Assembly: GCA_020344055.1 (NCBI GenBank)
Contig: CP070813.1
Span: 653,499 to 708,577, forward strand
Direction of reading: 5' to 3'
Source of the DNA: Candidatus Zixiibacteriota bacterium
Lineage (GTDB): Bacteria > Zixibacteria > MSB-5A5 > UBA10806
Length of the DNA: 55,079 nucleotides
Position numbers and translations under genes: made by a program. How positions within the stretch are numbered: position 1 is the stretch's first letter; each line of letters starts with the position of its first letter. Of this stretch, positions 7,046 through 15,901 are shown in pieces. The notes beneath the pieces were generated by a model. The model was not told the DNA's origin, made no database searches, and was given only the letters and a program-made list of their open reading frames with translations.

Positions 7046-8860
7046 ATGAGAAGTATATTCAGCACATCTGTAACTTGGATATTTATAATTCTGGGTGCAT
7101 CAGTCATGCTATCAACGTACCTGATGGCCGGAAGTCTGGGAAATAGCGGTGATGGCAATATTATTACTTCCGTCCCTCGCGATATGACATACCAGGGCAT
7201 CCTCAAAGACTCGGCCGGCGACCCGGTGACGGACACAACAGTTAACGCTACTTTCAGGATCTACGATGACGAATTTGCGGGTACCATGGAATGGAGCCAG
7301 GGGATGGCGATAACGACCGACGATGCGGGCGTTTTTGACGTGACTTTAGATAACCTCAACATTCCTTTTGATGAGGATTACTGGCTGGAAATACAGATTG
7401 ATACTGAACCTGGCCCCATGACGCCGCGGCAGAAGGTGACTCTCTCAGGGTACGCTGCCAGAACCGATACCAGCGATTATGCTCTTAATGCCGGCACCGA
7501 TTCCGACTGGATGATTTCCGGCAGTGACATGTACTCCGGCGTTTCCGGCAATGTTGGTATAGGAATAGACAGTCCAGTATACAAGCTTCATGTTATTGGC
7601 AACTTCAGGGCGAATACGGTTAATACCGGACAGGGAGATAATCAACTTTACGACATGAACCAGAATGTTACCACCAGCAGCAGCCCCACGTTTGCGACGG
7701 TTAATACCGGGCAGGGAAATAATGAACTTTATGCCATGAACCAGCACGTTCAAACCTCGGATAACCCCAGTTTTAATAATCTCAGTTTAAACAGGGCATA
7801 CATTTCGGATTACGGCTATGCTCTCGGCGGATTTCATGTCGGCGGTACTGCGGACCCCGGTACCGATAATCTGATCGTTGATGGCAATCTCGGCGTGGGG
7901 ACAACGCCTTCGGATATGCTCGATGTAAATGGTGACATAAGAGTCAGAGGGGCCGATATAAAAGACGCCGGAGGTACGACCAGGATATCATTATACGATG
8001 ACGGCAGTCTTCATCTCAAGGAAGACGGTGGTTCGACATCGCTTACGGTCGATACCAACGGCGAGGTCGGTATCGGCACAACCTCCCCCTCATACCCGCT
8101 TCATGTTAGCACTTCTGCAAGTCGGGCCGGTAATTTCACATCCAGTTACCCGAGTACTTCAAACCATACCGTTCACGCGGAAGTTACAGCGACAGGAAAT
8201 TATGACGCCAGAGCTGTTTACGGTAAGTCCACACCTGCGGACTACTACGGATTTGGTGGATATTTCGAAGGCGGCTATATGGGAGTACGCGGGATAGTAT
8301 CCGCAACTGGTAGCAATTTTTATTATGGCGTGCGCGGTTCTTCTACTGGCACAGGAGCAGGAACCAATTACGGTGTTTATGGTTATGGATACAGCTCTGC
8401 CGGAACCAGCTACGGCGTGTATTATTCAGGCGGTCTTGCCGGTACCGGTACCAAAAGCTGTATTGTGAAAACCTCTCAAGGCCCCACGCTTCTCTATTGC
8501 CAGGAATCCCCCGAAAACTGGTTTGAGGATTTCGGCGAAGGTCAACTGCAGAACGGCCGGGCACATATCGATCTTGACGCACTCTTTCTTGAAACGGTGA
8601 CCATAAACGACACTCATCCCATGAAGGTGTTCGTACAATTGGAGGGCGACTGCAATGGCGTTTATGTGTCCAAGGGATCAACAGGATTTGACGTAATCGA
8701 GCTGAATAAAGGTACAAGTAATGCTCCATTTTCCTATCGTGTCGTCGCCAAACGTCAGGGATTTGAGGATAGACGCCTTGATTACACCGCCGCCGGGGAA
8801 AATGATCCCTATCTTTACCCCGAAAAAGCCGCAGAATTCGATAAAAAGGAAACGCAATGA
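7046..8860 (+). CDS. Fibre-like surface protein, tail-fibre-type repeats
   Basis: 604 aa. N-terminal hydrophobic signal (about 8-30), then the same N-terminal domain as the upstream fibres (MTYQGILKDSAGDPVTD, followed by a strand-rich stretch ending DTEPGPMTPRQKV). The middle carries tail-fibre-like segments (NVGIGIDSPVYKLHVIG, VGIGTTSPSYPLHVS), two NTGQGxNxLYxMNQ units, and Gly/Ser/Tyr-rich strands (YYGVRGSSTGTGAGTNYGVYG). The C-terminal about 130 aa (ENWFEDFGEGQLQNGRAHIDLDALF, in part) form a compact domain unlike S74; no SSRRWK motif is present. It overlaps the next gene by 4 bp (ATGA), so the two are probably translationally coupled. Surface display is inferred; binding target unknown. 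Confidence 0.83.
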   Translation: MRSIFSTSVTWIFIILGASVMLSTYLMAGSLGNSGDGNIITSVPRDMTYQGILKDSAGDPVTDTTVNATFRIYDDEFAGTMEWSQGMAITTDDAGVFDVTLDNLNIPFDEDYWLEIQIDTEPGPMTPRQKVTLSGYAARTDTSDYALNAGTDSDWMISGSDMYSGVSGNVGIGIDSPVYKLHVIGNFRANTVNTGQGDNQLYDMNQNVTTSSSPTFATVNTGQGNNELYAMNQHVQTSDNPSFNNLSLNRAYISDYGYALGGFHVGGTADPGTDNLIVDGNLGVGTTPSDMLDVNGDIRVRGADIKDAGGTTRISLYDDGSLHLKEDGGSTSLTVDTNGEVGIGTTSPSYPLHVSTSASRAGNFTSSYPSTSNHTVHAEVTATGNYDARAVYGKSTPADYYGFGGYFEGGYMGVRGIVSATGSNFYYGVRGSSTGTGAGTNYGVYGYGYSSAGTSYGVYYSGGLAGTGTKSCIVKTSQGPTLLYCQESPENWFEDFGEGQLQNGRAHIDLDALFLETVTINDTHPMKVFVQLEGDCNGVYVSKGSTGFDVIELNKGTSNAPFSYRVVAKRQGFEDRRLDYTAAGENDPYLYPEKAAEFDKKETQ

Positions 8861-9417
8861 TGGGGGCTGATATGACTATCTTAAGGATATTGATTGCGTT
8901 TATTCTACTATCGTCGATAGCTTACGCCCAGAATTTCGAGATCGACTGGTATGTTATGGCCTCCGGCGGGGGAGAGATGTCATCAACTGGTTTCTCTATC
9001 AATGGCACTATCGGTCAACCGATAATCGGCGAATCCTCGTCGGCAGGCTACACCATTGAATCCGGTTTCTGGGTGGGAGCCGGCGGTATCGCATGTGAGT
9101 ATGCAGTCGGCGACGTTAACTGGAGCGGCAGTTTCAACGGCCTCGATATCACCTATGGAGTGGCGTATCTGAAAGGCGGCAATCCTCCTTTATGCGAACC
9201 ATGCGCCTTATGCCCCGATTGGTATTATTGCGGCGATGTTAACGCCAGCTGCTCCTACAATGGACTTGATATTACCTATGGAGTAAGTTACCTCAAAGGC
9301 GGCCCGGCTCTCATGCCCTGCGACGACTGCCCGCCTGCCGGCTGGACCGTCGCCTCTACGCCCGGCAGGATCGCGAAACCGGCTTCGATTTTAAACGTGA
9401 GACAAAAACCTCGATAA
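8857..9417 (+). CDS. Small secreted protein with two dockerin-like motifs
   Basis: 186 aa; paralogue of the 6109 protein with the same layout. Signal peptide (to about residue 24, ending IAYA-Q), domain with IDWYVMASGGGEMSS and GTIGQPIIGESS, then GDVNWSGSFNGLDITYGV and GDVNASCSYNGLDITYGV, each followed by YLKGG. The ATG overlaps the stop of the fibre-like gene; an AAAGGA precedes it at normal spacing, and a further ATG at 8860 is equally possible. The basic tail seen in the paralogue is shorter. As in the first cassette, the dockerin-like gene follows a fibre gene and precedes a terminator. Confidence 0.82.
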   Translation: MMGADMTILRILIAFILLSSIAYAQNFEIDWYVMASGGGEMSSTGFSINGTIGQPIIGESSSAGYTIESGFWVGAGGIACEYAVGDVNWSGSFNGLDITYGVAYLKGGNPPLCEPCALCPDWYYCGDVNASCSYNGLDITYGVSYLKGGPALMPCDDCPPAGWTVASTPGRIAKPASILNVRQKPR

Positions 9418-9489
9418 CCGGAAATGCAAATAGCCACGAGAAACACCGATAATAGATTGTAAATGCGGATTTCAGGTATGTTTCTTTTT

Positions 9490-9516
9490 AAAGGGACTGC
9501 GACGCGCAGTCCCTTT
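9490..9516 (+). terminator. Rho-independent terminator after fibre/dockerin cassette 2
   Basis: Perfect 12-bp stem AAAGGGACTGCG / CGCAGTCCCTTT with a 3-nt loop, followed by TTT. It is the paralogous counterpart of the 6726 terminator. It faces a minus-strand gene ending at 9548 and may act for both. Confidence 0.88.
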
Positions 9517-9547
9517 TTTACTCAGTTCGTATTTTAATGATAGTCAA

Positions 9548-10369
9548 TTACGGTCTATAGCAAAACAGGCTGATTTCCTCCTCCACGTCGGGGTATCCGA
9601 ATAAGGTTGACCTAACGGCTGTTTCAATAAAATTCGGATCGTTATGGCCATCCGGAATATCCTCGTAACGAATTCTATATTGCGTATAGGCCCAGCCGTG
9701 ATCATCCGTGTAAACCGAAGTGGGCCCGCAGATCTCTCCCGCCACCAATGCCCTAAATACAATCCGCCCGCCGCCAATGGGATTATCAAAAACGTTTGTT
9801 AATCGGCAGGCGACAATCGAGGTATCGTAAGCACCCGGCTGCTCCGCCCAGAGTTTTTCCGGAAAAGCGTTTAATCCCAGGTCGGGCCGATAAATGGGCA
9901 GTAATATTGTAAGTGTATCGGCGACCGAAACACACGAGACGACCAATTGAACCTCCTGCAAAGCATTTTCCGCCGGATATACTAGCTTCGCCAATGCAGC
10001 TCCGTTTTCATTAGTATAGGCGGTATGATTGATAGAAGCCAGACTTTCCGGGGCTACCTGGAAACGCACCTCCAACCGCGCACCCGGGTAGGGGTAACCG
10101 TAAAAATCCATAGGTACTGCACATACCAATAGTTCGCATGAAAATCCGATCGTATCCATAATGCCATACACAACCATTATATAGTAAGGAGGCCTGAGAC
10201 CGATATCGCCATATTCCGGCGGGTATTGAGGATCCGGAACCTCAGATAGGCTATTTGAATTCGCGATGTCATTGTCAGTGATTATTCGATCAACTACAGC
10301 CCGGTCGCCGGAGCAGTTTATCAGAATAATTATAGCGATCAACAAAGTTGACAATAAGCTCATTTTCAT
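9548..10369 (-). CDS. Lipoprotein with Ig-like (Big1-type) domains
   Basis: 273 aa, preceded on its strand by AGGGAGGGAAC. A short hydrophobic signal ends in LINC-S, a plausible lipobox, so the protein should be lipidated at Cys19. The body has strand-rich Ig-like segments: TAYTNENGAALAKLVYPAEN resembles the end of a Big1/invasin-type domain, and VFRALVAGEICGPTSVYTD with DDHGWAYTQYRI suggests a second. Such domains usually act as spacers or adhesion modules on surface lipoproteins. It stands alone, convergent with the fibre block and divergent from the M28 peptidase gene. The exact family is not recognised. Confidence 0.75.
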   Translation of the reverse strand: MKMSLLSTLLIAIIILINCSGDRAVVDRIITDNDIANSNSLSEVPDPQYPPEYGDIGLRPPYYIMVVYGIMDTIGFSCELLVCAVPMDFYGYPYPGARLEVRFQVAPESLASINHTAYTNENGAALAKLVYPAENALQEVQLVVSCVSVADTLTILLPIYRPDLGLNAFPEKLWAEQPGAYDTSIVACRLTNVFDNPIGGGRIVFRALVAGEICGPTSVYTDDHGWAYTQYRIRYEDIPDGHNDPNFIETAVRSTLFGYPDVEEEISLFCYRP

Positions 10370-10575
10370 GTTCCCTCCCTTTTAATCAGGGTACCTATAT
10401 ATAAAGCAAAACAAATCTGATCCATTAATCAATCCATTTTTTTATATAATTCGTATTATATCAACCGAATCGGGGAAAGCCCATTTTGCTTGATTTTTCG
10501 TGAATTATTATTATTTTTTAAATGTGTTCGCGTTAAATTCTATCCCCGCTCGGCTCATGGATGGGAAATAGGGCG

Positions 10576-13266
10576 ATGAAACGCCTTCGGCGCATCACCG
10601 TTACATTATCCCTGTTCCTGCTTATTATTTCCATTAACGGGAAAACCCGGGAATACAATATCGTCGATTCCTGGAACTTCTCCAGCAGAATCCTGACCAA
10701 CGAAACCATAGAGGAGATGATCGATTCGGTTTCGGCAGATATCATATTGGCCAATGTCGATACCCTGGCGGGCTTCTATACCCGCCATACCAACTCCGAT
10801 ACCATATCCTCAATTATCGGCGTAGGGGCCGCCCGGCGCTGGGTCTATGATAAGTTTGATGCCTATGCCAACGATTCCGCTACTTATGATCTCCAGCCCG
10901 GTTACTTTACATTCAATGCTAACGTATGCGGAATTTACGGGGAACACCGCAATATGCTCGCCACTTTGCCCGGGACTCTTACTCCCGATCGACACTTTTT
11001 AACCATGGGGCATATCGATAGCCGCACCAACAACGTCTGCGACGCGACGTCGTTTTCCCCGTCCGCAAATGACGACGGAAGCGGTACCGCAATCGCTATG
11101 GAAATAGCGCGAATTATGAGCCGATATCCTTTTGAATCGACTGTCATAGTCATGGTTGTCACCGGCGAGGATCAGGGACTTTACGGCAGCACTGCCTACG
11201 CGCAATGGGCCCAGTCTCAAGCCATGTATATCGGCGCGGTCATCACCAACGACGTGGTGGGCAATATCGAGGGTTGCGAAAACCCGGCCTGCCCGCCCGG
11301 CGAACCGGTTATCGTAGACAGCACTTCAGTAAGGCATTTTTCGGGGACGCCGGAAACCGGGATTTCACGCCAGCTGACAAGATATATGAAATTGAAAGCT
11401 ATGGAATATTTACAGGGATTTACCGTTAATCTTATTCCGGCGCTGGATCGACCGGGCCGTTCCGGCGATCATGTGCCATTTTACAACCGCGGCTATGCCG
11501 CCGCCCGGTTCACGGAAGCTCACGAAAACGGTGACGGAAGCGGAAACAACGGCAGACAGCATAACGCCCACGATACCGTGTCCTATTACAATACCAATCC
11601 CGGCTATATGGCCAATATCGCCCGGTTAAATATCGCCGGAATAGCCAGCCTCGCCCTGGCACCCGCGCCGCCGGGCTACCTTCAGGCCGAGAATGCCGGT
11701 AACGGTACCAGCGTTGTCCTTACCTGGCCCAATACCCAGACAGAACCCGACTTCGCTGGCTATAGAATCGCTGTCCGTCCCCAGGGTGAGCTCTTTTACA
11801 CCGATGTTGTGGACGCCGGAAACGTAAACCAATTTATTCTGGATAGCCTTACCGAAGGCCAGCTCGTTTACCTGAGTATATCCGCATACGATTTGGACGA
11901 TAACGAATCGGTGTTCTCGGAGGAGATCTCCTTTACACCCTCCAGTATCCCCTCGGCCCCGGCCGGATTTGAAACCGAATCTCAACAAACCGGCATACAG
12001 CTTACCTGGATTCCAAATACTGAACTGGACATCGATGCCTACAATGTCTATCGTTATGCCCCCGGCCAGACCAATCCGCAATTAATACAGATTGTCCCGC
12101 ATCCCACCTCGTCTTATTTTGATAATACCGTTCTGCCGCATAATCTTTACACCTACAAAATAACCGCCATTGACTACCTTGAAAACGAAAGCGTGTTTTC
12201 GGAACCCGGTTACGGGCAGCTCGCTACCCATGATCTCGGGATATTGCTAATTGACGGCACAATAGACGGTTCAGGTGGGCCACTTCAACCAACGGATGAA
12301 GAGGTTGACGATTATTACGCGACCATAGTCGAGGTTTTCAATGTCGGCGGAAACTGGGATGTCGCCGACAGTACCCTCGTCGATGTTTTAATTCAGGACG
12401 CTCATCTTGCCCCGTTTTCGGTCGCGTTCTATCACAGCGATAGGGTAAACGCTTCCCATATTCAAGATACAACGGCATTAAAGAAATACCTCGATAACGG
12501 GGGCAAGCTCTTATTAAGCGGCTGGAATCTGGCGGGCAGCTTCGCCGGGGTGGTCGATACTTTCCATACTTTTCCTCACGGCAGCTTTTTCAGGGAGTAT
12601 ATTAAAACCGATTCCCTGGGTGTGTCTCGGCCCGCCAATCAGGATTTCATCAGCGCGCCGTCGCTGCTCCCGTCATTCTATCCCGATCTGACCGTCGATA
12701 GCGTGAAAGTGCCGATATTCGACCATCATCTATTTAAAATGGACGCCTTATTAAGCCCGCTGGTCGATGAACCTGTCACCGAAAGGCTTTACACCTACAA
12801 TTCGTCCTTCGGTGGGAGTTTCAGGTTGCATGGCGAACCGGTCGGCTTCAGATATCTGGGCCAGGATTTTGGCATAATCGTATTTGACGTTCCCCTGTTT
12901 TTCCTAAACCAGCAGCCGGCCATATCGGGCGCAAGACAGGCCCTGTTGGATCTGGGCGAAGCATACGTAGGTGTTTATGATGATGATCAATTGGATACCC
13001 CTACCGCAAACGTCATTCTCAACGCCTACCCGAATCCTTTTAATTCAAGCGTCACAATTGCTTACGAGGCTTCTGCCAATACCTCGATAAATATATCGAT
13101 ATATAATCTCCTGGGGCAGGAAATCGAGGTTCTGGAGGCGGGTGTTACCCGACCGGGCCAGCATCGGTTGATCTGGCGGGCAGATAATTATCCTTCCGGC
13201 ATCTACTTTTGCAGATTGAGCGTAAAAGGCGGTTCCGAGACGATCAGGTTGATACTGTTAAAGTAG
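10576..13266 (+). CDS. Secreted M28-family metallopeptidase with FN3 domains and T9SS-type tail
   Basis: 896 aa from ATG 10576; an ATG at 10561 would add five residues before the signal peptide. The M28 zinc peptidase domain spans about 45-360. The metal/catalytic set is visible: His146 (MGHIDSR), Asp166 (ANDDGSG), Glu198-Asp199 (TGEDQGLYGS), Asp226 (NDVVGN), His332 (NAHDT). The second acidic residue of the usual GEE is Asp. Two FN3 domains follow (VVLTWPNTQTEPDFAGYRI; IQLTWIPNTELDIDAYNVYR), then about 240 aa with a possible α/β fold (LGILLIDG, LKKYLDNGGKLLLSGWN), then a C-terminal sorting domain (AYPNPFNSSVTI, ISIYNLLGQEI, YPSGIYFCRL). That tail is typical of T9SS cargo. It probably cleaves N-terminal residues or dipeptides outside the cell. 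Confidence 0.88.
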   Translation: MKRLRRITVTLSLFLLIISINGKTREYNIVDSWNFSSRILTNETIEEMIDSVSADIILANVDTLAGFYTRHTNSDTISSIIGVGAARRWVYDKFDAYANDSATYDLQPGYFTFNANVCGIYGEHRNMLATLPGTLTPDRHFLTMGHIDSRTNNVCDATSFSPSANDDGSGTAIAMEIARIMSRYPFESTVIVMVVTGEDQGLYGSTAYAQWAQSQAMYIGAVITNDVVGNIEGCENPACPPGEPVIVDSTSVRHFSGTPETGISRQLTRYMKLKAMEYLQGFTVNLIPALDRPGRSGDHVPFYNRGYAAARFTEAHENGDGSGNNGRQHNAHDTVSYYNTNPGYMANIARLNIAGIASLALAPAPPGYLQAENAGNGTSVVLTWPNTQTEPDFAGYRIAVRPQGELFYTDVVDAGNVNQFILDSLTEGQLVYLSISAYDLDDNESVFSEEISFTPSSIPSAPAGFETESQQTGIQLTWIPNTELDIDAYNVYRYAPGQTNPQLIQIVPHPTSSYFDNTVLPHNLYTYKITAIDYLENESVFSEPGYGQLATHDLGILLIDGTIDGSGGPLQPTDEEVDDYYATIVEVFNVGGNWDVADSTLVDVLIQDAHLAPFSVAFYHSDRVNASHIQDTTALKKYLDNGGKLLLSGWNLAGSFAGVVDTFHTFPHGSFFREYIKTDSLGVSRPANQDFISAPSLLPSFYPDLTVDSVKVPIFDHHLFKMDALLSPLVDEPVTERLYTYNSSFGGSFRLHGEPVGFRYLGQDFGIIVFDVPLFFLNQQPAISGARQALLDLGEAYVGVYDDDQLDTPTANVILNAYPNPFNSSVTIAYEASANTSINISIYNLLGQEIEVLEAGVTRPGQHRLIWRADNYPSGIYFCRLSVKGGSETIRLILLK

Positions 13267-13298
13267 CGCGATTTTATCCGATAATTAATATAAGTTAT

Positions 13299-13326
13299 GG
13301 TAATTGGGATAGTTATCCCAATTATC
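13299..13326 (+). terminator. Candidate terminator hairpin after the peptidase gene
   Basis: Arms GGTAATTGGGATA and TATCCCAATTATC pair over 13 bp (one G-T) around a 2-nt centre, followed by TTAATTT. It begins 33 bp after the peptidase stop. The poor T tract leaves open that it is an operator-like palindrome for the SPFH gene downstream. Confidence 0.5.
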
Positions 13327-13372
13327 TTAATTTATGAAATCAAAAGACAATTCTAAATAAAAGGGAGGAATC

Positions 13373-14488
13373 ATGGCGGTAATGATGGAGGTCCTTGAGT
13401 GGGTAGACATGTCCGGTAGCGATATGATTCATCGCCTGCCGGAACAGGGTTCGCTCGATATCAAGGCGGGCGCTCAGCTCATCGTAAGAGAATCGCAATC
13501 GGCGGTATTTTTCAAATCGGGAAAGGGGTATGATGTACTGGGTCCCGGACGGCATACATTGTCATCGCTTAATATCCCCATTCTTACCCGGGCATTATCG
13601 CTTCCCTGGGGATTCAAATCGCCCATCAGGTGCGAGGTCTATTTTATAAATCATAAGGTATTTACCAATCTCAAATGGGGGACCCGCGATCCGGTCGCCT
13701 TCCGCGATAAAGAGCTGGGCCTGGTCAGGTTGCGGGGTTATGGCGTTTATACGTGCAGAATAGTGGAGCCCCTGGTTTTCATCAATAGCATCGTGGGTCG
13801 CGAGGCCGCCTACACCACCGACGACATCTCCAGCTACCTCCGGGATGTCATCGTGGCGCGCATTAACGATCTGTTCGGAGAGAAGCTTGAGACTATCTTC
13901 GACTTGCCAAAACAGTATGATGAGTTGGGATTGGAGATAAAGCAGAAAATCGGTGGAGAATTCTCCAAATACGGTATGGAGCTTATCGATTTCTACATTA
14001 CCTCCATCACGCCGCCGGACGAGGTCCAGAAGATGATCGACGAGAAATCCTCCATGAAGGCTGTGGGAGATCTTGATAAATTCCTGAAATACTCCATGGC
14101 CAAGGCCATGTCATCGGGAGAGGGAACCACTGCCCAGGCCGGAGCGGGGCTGGGAATGGCCGCCGGAGTCGGCTTGATGGTGCCGGCAATGCTTTCCAAC
14201 GCCTTCGCGCCGGAGGAGAAAGGTTTGAAAACGGGATCGGTTCCCACGGTAACCTGCCCCGATTGCGGTAATGATACGCCGCAAAACTCCAGGTTCTGCT
14301 ATAAATGCGGACATCCCATGGTCGCCTCCGATCGTTGCCCGGATTGCGGTATCGATCTCAGCCCCGATGCCAAATTTTGCCATTCGTGCGGCAAGAAATT
14401 GGGTGATAAGCTGACCTGCTCGAAATGCGGCGCCAGGCTTCCCTCGGGATCGAAATTCTGCACCGAGTGCGGCGAAAAGGTCGATTGA
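13373..14488 (+). CDS. SPFH/band-7 protein with three C-terminal zinc-ribbon pairs
   Basis: 371 aa, with AGGGAGG 6 nt before ATG. Residues about 25-230 form an SPFH domain of the YdjI-like type (LIVRESQSAVFFKSGK, LGPGRHTLSSLNIP, RLRGYGVYTCRI, YGMELIDFYITSITPPDEVQKMI). A short hydrophobic stretch lies at about 247-277 (AGAGLGMAAGVGLMVPAML). The tail carries CxxC pairs arranged as three zinc ribbons (CPDCGNDTPQNSRFCYKCG; CPDCGIDLSPDAKFCHSCG; CSKCGARLPSGSKFCTECG). In Bacillus the related YdjI helps bring a phage-shock protein to the membrane; a membrane-scaffold or stress role here is inference. It is followed 15 bp later by another zinc-ribbon gene. Confidence 0.85.
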   Translation: MAVMMEVLEWVDMSGSDMIHRLPEQGSLDIKAGAQLIVRESQSAVFFKSGKGYDVLGPGRHTLSSLNIPILTRALSLPWGFKSPIRCEVYFINHKVFTNLKWGTRDPVAFRDKELGLVRLRGYGVYTCRIVEPLVFINSIVGREAAYTTDDISSYLRDVIVARINDLFGEKLETIFDLPKQYDELGLEIKQKIGGEFSKYGMELIDFYITSITPPDEVQKMIDEKSSMKAVGDLDKFLKYSMAKAMSSGEGTTAQAGAGLGMAAGVGLMVPAMLSNAFAPEEKGLKTGSVPTVTCPDCGNDTPQNSRFCYKCGHPMVASDRCPDCGIDLSPDAKFCHSCGKKLGDKLTCSKCGARLPSGSKFCTECGEKVD

Positions 14489-14503
14489 TAGGGGAATTCG
14501 TTT

Positions 14504-15901
14504 ATGGCTGAATATTCAGCGCAATTTAATTGCCCCGGCTGCGGCTCACCCCTCGAGACCCTCGAAGGCACCATCAGCCTGCAGTGCAAATTCTGCGGGC
14601 TGATCATGCGTATCGGTTCGCCCGGCAGGATATTGAAATATTTCTATCAACCCAAACTCGACGGTTTCGCGGTAAAGTTCTCAGTCGAAAAACACCTCAA
14701 GGAAAAGGGATTATCGTTGACCTATTCCGAGATCTCGCGTCAGCTTTATTATATTCCCTTTTACAGGTTCAGGGGGATGTCTTACGTTCTTTTCTGTGAA
14801 AAGACGGTCGAATGCGACGACGAAGATCCCGAGAACGCCATACCCATGGTTAAGCGCGAACTGCAGAGGAAATGCAGCCATTTCGATCTTACCGTCCCCG
14901 GCTACACCAATGAATCGTTCAGCCTGGAATCGCTGGGAATAAGGCCGGAGGTCATGCCGTTGACGGCTCTTCACAAGGATAACTTCCCGGAGGATTCAGT
15001 TAAAATCGATATAAAAATCTCTCCCGAAGACGCCAAACAAAAGGCTATGGCGATGTTCTTTATGAATGTCGGTTTCGCGTCGTTAAATAAAGAAGTTCTA
15101 TCATCTGAGATGATCGGGGAGGGGCTTTCGGTGATTTACTATCCCGTCTGGGCCTTCTGTCTCAGCCAGGGCGATTTTGTAACGACCATGTTTATCGACG
15201 GTTTGAATAAGAGAGTGTACCATGAAATACCAGGCGAATTGGAGACACATTCGACCGGTGTCGATTTAAGCCGCGCCTCGGAGATGAACCCGGTTCTACA
15301 TAGGTGCCCCAATTGCGGTTTCGATCTCCGTGTTTCTGAATACTCGCTTTTTTATTATTGCGGGAACTGCTTCCGCTCTTATATGATAGGCGATGATAAG
15401 TACAATACAACGGAGTTACGGACCGCGAAATACGAAGAGGGCAATCATTATCATCCTTTCTGGAGATTTCCTTTTGTCGCAGGTGAAGATATCGATACCG
15501 TGTCGAAATTTTCTAAGGTTCTCACCGGGGAGATACCGCTGGTGGCGAAGAAGAAGGCTGAAAACAGGTTTTATCTATACGTGCCGGGATTCAAATCCAT
15601 GAACCTGAATTCCCTTACCAATGTGGGAACGAGAATCTGCTGCGTGCAACCGGAATTGAATTTTGAAAACAAACAGGTGCCTTTCGAGGCGGAGATGATT
15701 CTCCCCGAAAGCGAAGCCCTGGAGCTTGCCAGGCATTACTGGAACGTCATAAGAGCAAAATATCGCCATCTCGATCGGCCGGAATACGAGTTCGAGTCCT
15801 GTAAAACCGGCCCGGGGGAGATCGTCTGGCTCAGTCTTTCCAGACCGCATTACGATAACAGGCCCCGTTATCTTAACCAGGCCAAATTGTATGCCAGATA
15901 A
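14504..15901 (+). CDS. Zinc-ribbon protein of unknown function, SPFH partner candidate
   Basis: 465 aa. The N-terminus has a zinc ribbon (CPGCGSPLE then CKFCG, about residues 9-35) and a second one lies at about 267-292 (CPNCGFDL then CGNCF). Between and after them is soluble α/β sequence rich in aromatic residues (YYPVWAFCLSQGDF, HYHPFWRFPFV) with no clear transmembrane segment. I do not recognise the family. The position, 15 bp after the SPFH gene and overlapping the Ppx gene by 11 bp, suggests co-expression. By analogy with Bacillus ydjG-ydjH-ydjI, where a zinc-ribbon protein is encoded with an SPFH protein, it could be a partner in envelope-stress sensing; this is inference. Confidence 0.75.
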   Translation: MAEYSAQFNCPGCGSPLETLEGTISLQCKFCGLIMRIGSPGRILKYFYQPKLDGFAVKFSVEKHLKEKGLSLTYSEISRQLYYIPFYRFRGMSYVLFCEKTVECDDEDPENAIPMVKRELQRKCSHFDLTVPGYTNESFSLESLGIRPEVMPLTALHKDNFPEDSVKIDIKISPEDAKQKAMAMFFMNVGFASLNKEVLSSEMIGEGLSVIYYPVWAFCLSQGDFVTTMFIDGLNKRVYHEIPGELETHSTGVDLSRASEMNPVLHRCPNCGFDLRVSEYSLFYYCGNCFRSYMIGDDKYNTTELRTAKYEEGNHYHPFWRFPFVAGEDIDTVSKFSKVLTGEIPLVAKKKAENRFYLYVPGFKSMNLNSLTNVGTRICCVQPELNFENKQVPFEAEMILPESEALELARHYWNVIRAKYRHLDRPEYEFESCKTGPGEIVWLSLSRPHYDNRPRYLNQAKLYAR

